Assembly: GCA_964630925.1 (NCBI GenBank)
Contig: CAZVZK010000132.1
Location: 1-28,883 of the forward strand
DNA: 28,883 nucleotides
Source of the DNA: RGDT01 sp964630925
GTDB taxonomy: Bacteria; Planctomycetota; Planctomycetia; Gemmatales; Gemmataceae
Direction of reading: 5' to 3'
This document shows positions 23,947-28,883 of this stretch, in pieces (the stretch's first letter is position 1; the number at the start of each line of letters is the position of its first letter). The notes beneath the pieces are model-generated. The model worked only from the letters and a program-made list of their open reading frames with translations, had not been told where the DNA came from and did no database searches. Both the position numbers and the translations under genes were made by a program.

Positions 23947-24384
23947 ATGGCCGCGGCCAGGTGTCTGCCCGTGCTGTTCGCCCTGGCGTGTTTGCTCGCG
24001 GCGGTGATGGCCTTCCGCCCGGGATGGCTGGCCGGCTCACCGCAGGTGGCACGGGATTCGCGCGAGCTGCTCCCGCCCGACGCCCGTGCCCACCTCTTGA
24101 GGTCGCGCATCCGGGCGAAGCAGGAGGTGATCCGGCTCCTGCTGGCGGGGGAGCTGACGCTGCCGGAGGCGGGGGCGCGGTTCCGCGACCTCAACGCTCA
24201 CCCGGCCGGGCCTGAGCCTGCCAATGGCGTGCCCTTCTGCCGCCAGGTGATCGCCTGGGCGGCGGTCCCCCAAGGCGAGGGCGACTCGCAGGAGGCGGGC
24301 AGAGCGCGGGCCGCCCGACTCGAGGCGGAGCTGCGGGCCCACATTTCCGCCCACGGCGGGGTGCGGCTGACGGCGGCGGAGTGA
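23947..24384 (+). CDS. Small exported protein of unknown function
   Basis: A 145-residue protein with an N-terminal signal or anchor (residues 5-23, LPVLFALACLLAAVMAF). The body has a helical segment RAKQEVIRLLLAGELTLPEAGARFRDLN, a Cys-containing VPFCRQVIAWA helix, and a last helix with ARLEAELRAHISAHGGVRL. I recall the pattern KxxVIxxLLAGxLTLxEAAxRFRxLN from many small planctomycete proteins, often near sigma factors; their function is unknown. GAGGAG lies about 7 nt before ATG 23947. It is divergent from the PfpI-like gene, with a 21-bp dyad in between, and ends 5 bp from the convergent pdxH stop. An overlapping longer frame at 23841-24215 is a shadow. Confidence 0.78.
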   Translation: MAAARCLPVLFALACLLAAVMAFRPGWLAGSPQVARDSRELLPPDARAHLLRSRIRAKQEVIRLLLAGELTLPEAGARFRDLNAHPAGPEPANGVPFCRQVIAWAAVPQGEGDSQEAGRARAARLEAELRAHISAHGGVRLTAAE

Positions 24385-24389
24385 CGGGG

Positions 24390-25025
24390 TCAGGGCGACA
24401 GGCGCTCGATCACCCAGCAGGCGCCCTCGCGGCGATAGCGGAGGCGGTCGTGCATGCGGCTGGGACGGCCCTGCCAGAACTCGATGGCGTGTGGCCGGAC
24501 GCGGTAGCCGCCCCAGTGCGGCGGGCGCGGCACGGCGCCGCCGGCGAAGCGGCGGTCCAGCTCGGCGAAGTCGGCCTCCAGGGCCGGACGCCCGGCGATC
24601 ACGCTGCTCTGCTTCGACGCCCACGCCCCCAGCCGGCTGCCGCGCGGGCGGCTGGCGAAATAGGCGTCGGCCTCGTCCGCCGGGCCGACCTCGACGGCCC
24701 CCTCGATGCGCACCTGACGCTCCAGCTCGGCCCAGTAGAAGACCAGGGCGGCGCGGGGGTTCGTCGCCAGCTCATGCGCCTTGCGCCCCTCGTAACTCGT
24801 GTAGAAGGTGAACCCGGCGTCGGAGAGGCCCTTCAGCAGGACGATGCGGGCGGAGGGGTGGCCGTCGGGCGTGCAGGTGGCGAGGGTCATGGCGTTCGGC
24901 TCGCGCATCCCGGAGTCGAGGGCCTGCTGCATCCAGCGGCGGAACTGCTCGATGGGGTCCGGGTCGAGGTCGCGCTCGTGCAGGCCGGCCTGGCTGTAGT
25001 CCTCACGCAGCTCGGGGAGGTTCAT
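24390..25025 (-). CDS. pdxH: Pyridoxine/pyridoxamine 5'-phosphate oxidase
   Basis: A 211-residue FMN-dependent oxidase that makes pyridoxal 5'-phosphate from pyridoxine or pyridoxamine 5'-phosphate in the cytosol; it acts in de novo and salvage vitamin B6 metabolism. The family pattern is complete: NAMTLATCTPDGHPSARIVLLKG-type FMN-binding segment, FYTSYEGRKAHELATNPRAAL, the SRLGAWASKQSSVI segment, PPHWGGYRVRPHAIEFWQG, and the C-terminal signature with RMHDRLRYRR and WVIERLSP. Length matches bacterial PdxH (about 210-220). ATG 25025 has GAGGG about 9 nt upstream. It is divergent from pepE across a 64-bp gap. No other B6 gene is in the window, so it appears to be a stand-alone gene. Confidence 0.97.
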   Translation of the reverse strand: MNLPELREDYSQAGLHERDLDPDPIEQFRRWMQQALDSGMREPNAMTLATCTPDGHPSARIVLLKGLSDAGFTFYTSYEGRKAHELATNPRAALVFYWAELERQVRIEGAVEVGPADEADAYFASRPRGSRLGAWASKQSSVIAGRPALEADFAELDRRFAGGAVPRPPHWGGYRVRPHAIEFWQGRPSRMHDRLRYRREGACWVIERLSP

Positions 25026-25067
25026 TCACGGTTCCCTCAACGGATCGAGCGTCCCTCCCTATCCTAT

Positions 25068-25084
25068 CATCCTCCGCGAGGATG
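25068..25084 (+). promoter_or_regulatory. Small hairpin covering the pepE ribosome binding site
   Basis: CATCCTC (25068-25074), loop CGC, GAGGATG (25078-25084) form a 7-bp perfect stem. The likely Shine-Dalgarno GAGG (25078-25081) lies 8 nt before ATG 25090, inside the 3' arm, so the structure could limit initiation. Confidence 0.35.
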
Positions 25085-25089
25085 AGACC

Positions 25090-26091
25090 ATGCGTGTCCT
25101 GCTCGGCTCCGGCGGCTTCCGCACCCCCGAACGCATCGCCTTCCTGCGCGGGCAGATGCGGTCCCTCTTCGGCGACATCACCGACCTCCTCTTCATCCCC
25201 CACGCCCTCAAGGATCACGACGGATACGTCGCGATCATGCGTGAGCGCGGCCTCGACGCGGGGTACAACCTCGTCGGCCTGCACACTCTGCCCGACCCCG
25301 TCGCCGCCGTCGAGAACGCCGCCGGCCTGTTCGTCGGCGGGGGCAACACCTTCCGGCTGTTGAGCGAGCTGTACCGGATGAACCTCCTCGGCGTCATCCG
25401 CCGCCGCGTGCGGGCCGGGATGCCGTACCTGGGCGTCTCCGCCGGGTGCAACGTCGCCTGCCCGACGATGAAGACCACCAACGACATGCCCATCACCCAG
25501 CCGCCCTGTCTCGACGCCCTCGGCCTCGTCCCGTTCCAGGTCAACGCCCACTACTTCAGCGGCCATCACTTCGTGAAGGAGGGCGAGTCGCTGGTCGAGC
25601 ATTTCGGCGAGACACGCGACGAGCGCATCAAGGAATTCCACGAGATGAACGCCACGCCCGTCGTCGGCCTGGCCGAGGGCGGGACGCTGTGGTGCGAGGG
25701 CGGCGCGGTGCGGCTGGCAGGGGCGAAGGCCCGGATCTTCCTGCGTGGGCAGGCGCCGGCGGATGTCGCCGACGCCGACCTGGCGCCGTGGCTCACGCCC
25801 CTCGCCTACAGCGTCTTCGTGTCGTTCACCGACGCGGCAGCGATGCCCGAATGGCTGCGGTGGATGCGGTCCAGGCACCTCGCCGACGTGCTGGCCGCCG
25901 GCGCGCAGTCGGCGGAGCTGTTCGAGCTGGCGGAGGGCGAATTCGAGGCGCGGTACCGGTTCGCGTCGCGTGAGGCGTTCGCCGCCTACGAGCGTGACCA
26001 CGCCCCCCGGCTGCGGGCCGAGGGGCTGGCCTTGTTCCCCGCCGAGAAGGGCGTGCGGTACCGCCGCGCCCTCGGCACCCTGCGAGGCTGA
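25090..26091 (+). CDS. Dipeptidase E (S51) fused to a C-terminal DUF4286-like domain
   Basis: A 333-residue protein. Residues ~1-230 are a PepE-type serine peptidase that cleaves Asp-X dipeptides: GGGNTFRLL (83-91), nucleophile Ser117 in GVSAGCN, Asp132, and His154 in FQVNAHY. The three residues are spaced as in E. coli PepE (120, 135, 157). PepE normally ends near 230 residues. Here residues 240-333 form a second domain starting YSVFVSFTDAAAMPEWLRWM, with RHLADVLAAG, RYRFASREAFAAYERDHAPRLR, and FRRVL-like end (RYRRALGTL). This is the pattern of DUF4286, a ferredoxin-like fold of unknown role. No stop, frameshift or ribosome site separates the two. The stop lies 4 bp before the next start, so the following SGNH gene is in the same operon. 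Confidence 0.9.
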   Translation: MRVLLGSGGFRTPERIAFLRGQMRSLFGDITDLLFIPHALKDHDGYVAIMRERGLDAGYNLVGLHTLPDPVAAVENAAGLFVGGGNTFRLLSELYRMNLLGVIRRRVRAGMPYLGVSAGCNVACPTMKTTNDMPITQPPCLDALGLVPFQVNAHYFSGHHFVKEGESLVEHFGETRDERIKEFHEMNATPVVGLAEGGTLWCEGGAVRLAGAKARIFLRGQAPADVADADLAPWLTPLAYSVFVSFTDAAAMPEWLRWMRSRHLADVLAAGAQSAELFELAEGEFEARYRFASREAFAAYERDHAPRLRAEGLALFPAEKGVRYRRALGTLRG

Positions 26092-26095
26092 ACCC

Positions 26096-26749
26096 ATGCT
26101 GCTGTTGCTGCTGGCGTTGTTGGCCGACGAGCCGAAGAAGTCGCCGTCCGACAGGTGGGAGAAGGCCATCGCGGCGATGGAGAAGCGCGACAAGGAGAAG
26201 CCGCCGGCGGAGGGGGCGGTGTTCTTCTGCGGGTCGAGCAGCGTCGTGCGCTGGCCGCTGGAGATGTCGTTCCCCGGCAGGAAGGTGGTGAATCGCGGAT
26301 TCGGCGGGTCGCAGATCGCCGACTCGGCCCACTTCGCGCCGCGCATCGTCACTCCGCACAGGCCCGGCGCCATCGTCCTCTACGCGGGGGACAACGACAT
26401 CGCCGGCGGCAAGACCCCGGAGACGGTGCTCGCGGACTTCCGGGCGTTCGTGAAGGCGGTTCGCGAGAAACTGCCGGACGTGCCGATCTACTGCATCGCC
26501 ATCAAGCCGAGCGTGGCGCGGTGGAAGCTGTGGCCGAAGATCCAGAAGGCGAACGAGATGATCCGCGAGGAGTGCGGCGTGGCCGGCAAGAGGCTGGCGT
26601 TCATCGACATCACGGCGGCGATGCTCGACGGCGACGGGATGCCGAGGCCGGAGCTGTTCGTCAAGGACGGGCTGCACCTGAGCGAGGCGGGGTACAAGGT
26701 GTGGACGCGGATCGTGGAGGCGCACCTGAAGGGCGACAAGGTGAAGTGA
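26096..26749 (+). CDS. Exported SGNH/GDSL-type hydrolase
   Basis: A 217-residue esterase/lipase-type hydrolase. Conserved blocks: block I FCGSSSVVRW with the nucleophile at about Ser47/48 (GSSS instead of the usual GDS), block II with NRGFGGSQIAD (Gly), block III YAGDNDIAGG (Asn of GxND), and block V KDGLHLSEAGY (Asp and His). All four catalytic blocks are intact. The N-terminus MLLLLLALLA is a very short hydrophobic segment, so export is probable but weakly supported. ATG 26096 is 4 bp after the pepE stop; a longer frame through pepE is a shadow. It is followed by a strong terminator. The substrate (acyl or acetyl esters, possibly sugar-linked) cannot be told from the sequence. Confidence 0.92.
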   Translation: MLLLLLALLADEPKKSPSDRWEKAIAAMEKRDKEKPPAEGAVFFCGSSSVVRWPLEMSFPGRKVVNRGFGGSQIADSAHFAPRIVTPHRPGAIVLYAGDNDIAGGKTPETVLADFRAFVKAVREKLPDVPIYCIAIKPSVARWKLWPKIQKANEMIREECGVAGKRLAFIDITAAMLDGDGMPRPELFVKDGLHLSEAGYKVWTRIVEAHLKGDKVK

Positions 26750-26825
26750 GTGTGTCGGCCCGCCGCCGCGACTCTTGCTTGATGGCAAGCGATGCTGTCC
26801 GCCGGGCCACGCCCGGATGAAATGA

Positions 26826-26862
26826 ACGGGGCCGATGGGACTGTGCGTCCCATCGGCCCCGT
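26826..26862. terminator. Strong bidirectional hairpin terminator
   Basis: ACGGGGCCGATGGGAC (26826-26841), loop TGTGC, GTCCCATCGGCCCCGT (26847-26862): a 16-bp perfect stem between convergent genes ending at 26749 (plus) and 26885 (minus). T content after the stem is low on both sides, as usual for GC-rich genomes. Confidence 0.8.
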
Positions 26863-26884
26863 CTGTCCCGTCACGGGATGGAGG

Positions 26885-27919
26885 TCAGCCCTTCTTCGGC
26901 GTGAACGGGAGCTTGTCGATCGCCTCGACGATGGACTCCTGCACCTGCGACAGCGTCACCTCGGTCTCGGTGCCGCCGATCTCGATCTTCAAGGTGCCCT
27001 TCAGCTCGAGCTTGACCGACGACTTCTCGAGCAGGCCCTTGGCCCCGTCGAAGATGATCTCGCCGCCCTGCGAGGTGCTCTTCAGCGTCGCCTTCTTGAT
27101 CTTGAACGGCAGGCCGCCCTGGCCGACGGCGTCACCCGGGGGGGTGTAGTTCAGGACCGTGTCCACCTTGATGCGGTGCTTGTCCTTCTCGGCGCCCATG
27201 TACTCGTAGTTGTACGTGTTGTCGTAGCTGCCGATGGGGCCCATGTTCAGCTTCGTCTCGCGCTTCCACTTGTGGCCCTTGGCCACGTCCGTGTTCGGGA
27301 CGACGGCGAAGGTCGGCTCGGCCATCTCCTTCAGGGCCGTCTCGCTCAGGATGGTGTCGAGGAGGGACTTCATCTGCGGGTTGGCGGCGATCAGCTTACG
27401 CAGGAACTCCTCGCGGCCGTCGAGCTTGGTGACCTTCAATTCCTTCGTGTCCAGCTCGACGGTGAACTCGGAGCCGACGAGGGCCTTGAAGTAGTCGGCG
27501 AGGGGGTTGTTGGCGGTGCCCTCGACGGTGGAGTCGTAGGCGATGGTGTTGCCGCCGATGTCGATCTTCATCTTGACGCCCTCGATCTTCTGCTTGAGGG
27601 TCGTCTTGTCGCCGTCGATCTTGTCCACCTTCCAGGAGAAGAAGAACGTCTGCTCCTGGGTCTGGGGCACGTCGTTCTTCATCACGTTCATGGTCTGGAC
27701 GGTCTTCGTGAACATCTTCTGGTAGAAGACCTGGTCCTTGGCGAACTTCCACTTGAGGGAGACCTTGTCGCCCGCCGGGACCTTGCCCTTGTCCTTGTCC
27801 TTGTCCTTCGCGTCCTTCGCCTTGTCCTTATCCTTGTCCTTATCCTGGCCGAGGGCCTGGACGGAGAAGCCCGTCAGGACGCCCAGCACCAGAAGCCCGG
27901 CCATGAGGCGGCGCAACAT
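26885..27919 (-). CDS. Secreted DUF6263-like protein
   Basis: A 344-residue exported protein. Residues 1-25 are a signal peptide (MLRRLMAGLLVLGVLTGFSVQALG). A Lys/Asp repeat follows (about 26-48), and then a mostly beta-stranded body of about 290 residues: VSLKWKFAKDQVFYQKM, FFFSWKVDKIDGDKTTLKQK, PLADYFKALVGSEFTVELD, ALKEMAEPTFAVVPN, MGPIGSYDNTYNYEY, LPFKIKKATLKS. This pattern belongs to the DUF6263 family, abundant in planctomycetes and of unknown function. ATG 27919 is used because GGAGG lies 8 nt upstream; a 29-codon upstream extension lacks a signal and runs into the leader hairpin. A related fold may also occupy residues ~570-800 of the large protease. Confidence 0.87.
   Translation of the reverse strand: MLRRLMAGLLVLGVLTGFSVQALGQDKDKDKDKAKDAKDKDKDKGKVPAGDKVSLKWKFAKDQVFYQKMFTKTVQTMNVMKNDVPQTQEQTFFFSWKVDKIDGDKTTLKQKIEGVKMKIDIGGNTIAYDSTVEGTANNPLADYFKALVGSEFTVELDTKELKVTKLDGREEFLRKLIAANPQMKSLLDTILSETALKEMAEPTFAVVPNTDVAKGHKWKRETKLNMGPIGSYDNTYNYEYMGAEKDKHRIKVDTVLNYTPPGDAVGQGGLPFKIKKATLKSTSQGGEIIFDGAKGLLEKSSVKLELKGTLKIEIGGTETEVTLSQVQESIVEAIDKLPFTPKKG
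27786..27846 (-). repeat. GTCCTT hexanucleotide repeat encoding Lys-Asp
   Basis: About nine to ten imperfect copies of GTCCTT (plus strand) encode the Lys-Asp linker just after the signal peptide of the DUF6263-like protein. The 6-bp period keeps the frame, so copy number may vary by slippage without loss of the gene. Confidence 0.8.
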
Positions 27920-27958
27920 CGACTCGACCTCCACGAATGGAAGATAGCTCTTGGGGGG

Positions 27959-27976
27959 CGGCCCGCCTTCGGGCCG
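27959..27976 (-). promoter_or_regulatory. Leader hairpin of the DUF6263-like gene
   Basis: CGGCCCG, loop CCTT, CGGGCCG form a 7-bp perfect stem in the predicted 5' leader, about 40 nt before ATG 27919. It may stabilise the mRNA or modulate expression; nothing further can be said. Confidence 0.4.
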
Positions 27977-27985
27977 TATCTCCCT

Positions 27986-28013
27986 TTTGTACCCGCCCGG
28001 CGGCATGGTTCAA
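27986..28013 (-). promoter_or_regulatory. Candidate sigma70-type promoter for the DUF6263-like gene
   Basis: On the minus strand TTGAAC (28013-28008) and TACAAA (27991-27986) are separated by 16 nt. They sit directly after the terminator hairpin of the upstream gene, a sensible place for a new transcript to begin. Confidence 0.4.
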
Positions 28014-28047
28014 GGGCGCCCCGTCGGAAATCCCCGCCGGGGCGCCC
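28014..28047 (-). terminator. Hairpin terminator after the surface-protein gene
   Basis: GGGCGCCCCG (28014-28023) and CGGGGCGCCC (28038-28047) are perfect 10-bp arms around a 14-nt loop, just 7 bp past the stop of the minus-strand gene at 28055. The minus-strand tail begins TTGAACC, so the T run is weak. Confidence 0.6.
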
Positions 28048-28054
28048 GGACCGA

Positions 28055-28883
28055 TCACTTCTCGTCCGACGGCTTATCCAGCCGCACCAGGATCATCTGC
28101 ACCGTCTTCTCCTTGCCGAAGTGGATGACGGCCGTCGTCTGCTCCTTCGTGAGGTTGCTCAGGCCGGCCTCGAACACCACGTCCTTGCGTGCCCCGGCGG
28201 TCCAGCACACGCGCTGCGACTTCCGGTCGAGCTTGCCCGTGACCGGCACCGTCGTGTCGGTCAGGGCGTTGTAGTAGTTGCCGCGGACGATGCCGGCCTT
28301 GTTGATGCCGAGCTGGAAGATGTTCTGGGCCGTCGTCTCGTCGCCCTCGATCATGCCGAACGAGCCGAGGGCGCGGAACTCCTCGTCGTCGGCCGGCTTG
28401 GCGGCCCGCCCCTCATCCGCCACGGTCTGCGCCTGGTCGGCGTACTCGTCGGTGGTCACCGTCGGGGAGCCGTTGACGTACACGCGGTTGTCGTTGAACA
28501 CGACCGTGGAGCCGTAGTCGTAATTCACCGGGAGGGCCGCCGGGGCGTAGCCGACCCACGGGGCCAGGGCGACGAACGTCGGCGGCACCCAGAAGGAGCC
28601 GGCGTACCAGCGGGCGGGCCGCCACGCCGCCGGGTGGGCGGCGTACCAGCCGCGCCCATAGGCGGTGTAGCCGACGGCGCGCACGTCGGCGCCCCTGGCG
28701 ACCATGTGATACGGGCTCATGTAGTAGCTGCGGTGGCCGACGGCCGCGGCCCCGCCGCCGCGGACCGCCACCCCGCCGGCGTAGCCGGCATGCACGCCGC
28801 CGTACGGCCCCACCGCCGCCCCGGCGCGGTAGCCGCCGGCGGCAATAAGTGCGTCGCGGCGCACGATCACCGAAATACCTTCC
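28055..28883 (-). CDS. Gly/Tyr-rich surface-type protein (protocadherin-like annotation in planctomycetes), 5' end cut by window edge
   Basis: The minus frame is open from the stop at 28055 to the window edge (276 codons); the N-terminus, probably with a signal peptide, is outside. The visible first ~110 residues are Gly, Ala and Tyr rich (GGYRAGAAVGPYGGVHAGYAGG as a compositional pattern in shorter pieces), then WRPARWYAGSFWVPPTF and VNYDYGSTVVFNDNRVYVNG. The C-terminal half is more ordered: EEFRALGSFGMIEGDE, FQLGINKAGIVRGNYYN, GKLDRKSQRVCW, VFEAGLSNLTKEQTTAV, QMILVRLDKP. In planctomycete annotations, proteins of this pattern are often called mu-protocadherin or cell-surface proteins, without experimental support. 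A GTG at 28870 is an internal codon, not a convincing start. It probably acts outside the cytoplasm. Confidence 0.8.
   Translation of the reverse strand, partial: EGISVIVRRDALIAAGGYRAGAAVGPYGGVHAGYAGGVAVRGGGAAAVGHRSYYMSPYHMVARGADVRAVGYTAYGRGWYAAHPAAWRPARWYAGSFWVPPTFVALAPWVGYAPAALPVNYDYGSTVVFNDNRVYVNGSPTVTTDEYADQAQTVADEGRAAKPADDEEFRALGSFGMIEGDETTAQNIFQLGINKAGIVRGNYYNALTDTTVPVTGKLDRKSQRVCWTAGARKDVVFEAGLSNLTKEQTTAVIHFGKEKTVQMILVRLDKPSDEK

Noticed and set aside
1..28883. CRISPR array, tRNA, rRNA or transposase
   Set aside because: I looked for regular spaced repeats, cloverleaf signatures and transposase motifs and saw none; this is by eye and not exhaustive.

Overview
The window is very GC-rich and densely coded. 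It looks like a piece of a planctomycete chromosome, most likely Gemmataceae-like. The reasons are its gene families, recognised from sequence by eye: an MJ0042-type zinc ribbon fused to a trypsin-like protease and propellers, an ASPIC/UnbV (CRTAC1-like) protein coupled to a TPR protein, a Ser/Thr kinase with Sel1 repeats, a DUF6263-like secreted protein, a Tyr/Gly-rich surface protein, and a GAP1-N2 protein. I saw no tRNA, rRNA, CRISPR array or intact insertion sequence. Almost all long ORFs opposite real genes are GC-driven shadows.

Layout, left to right. (1) 1-2427, minus: a GAP1-N2 (GTPase-associated protein 1) protein, cut by the left edge. (2) 3000-8963, plus: a 1987-residue membrane-anchored protease with three tandem beta-propeller units, followed by a frameshifted relic of another unit end at 9034-9112. 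(3) 17561-9129, minus: a co-directional run of lipoprotein-like UnbV/FG-GAP protein, TPR protein (4-bp overlap), MoxR ATPase, Sel1 kinase, an unknown protein and an NupG-like MFS transporter. (4) 17779-18438, plus: a secreted HEAT-repeat protein, divergent from the run, with a 16-bp palindrome between them. (5) 18439-19167: a convergent gap full of inverted repeats. (6) 22541-19168, minus: hflX, a Rieske oxygenase (11-bp overlap) and an unknown helical protein. (7) 22542-23252: a gene graveyard in which the 3' ends of a Uma2 gene and an ATP-grasp gene sit head to head. (8) 23253-24384: a DJ-1/PfpI protein lacking its nucleophilic Cys, divergent from a small exported protein. (9) 24390-26749: pdxH, divergent from pepE fused to a DUF4286-like domain, then an SGNH hydrolase. 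(10) 26885-28883, minus: a DUF6263-like secreted protein and the C-terminal part of a surface protein cut by the right edge.

Much of the window concerns the cell envelope (anchored protease, lipoprotein, exported proteins) and signalling (kinase, MoxR, GAP1). Housekeeping genes such as hflX and pdxH are scattered among them. The most unusual points are the deletion scar at 22.9 kb, the propeller triplication with its relic, the PepE-DUF4286 fusion, the Cys-less PfpI protein, the low-complexity insertion in the HflX G domain, and the hairpin-dense gap at 18.4-19.2 kb. No complete new defence system is visible. The best lead is the GAP1-N2 gene, whose likely partners lie outside the left edge.
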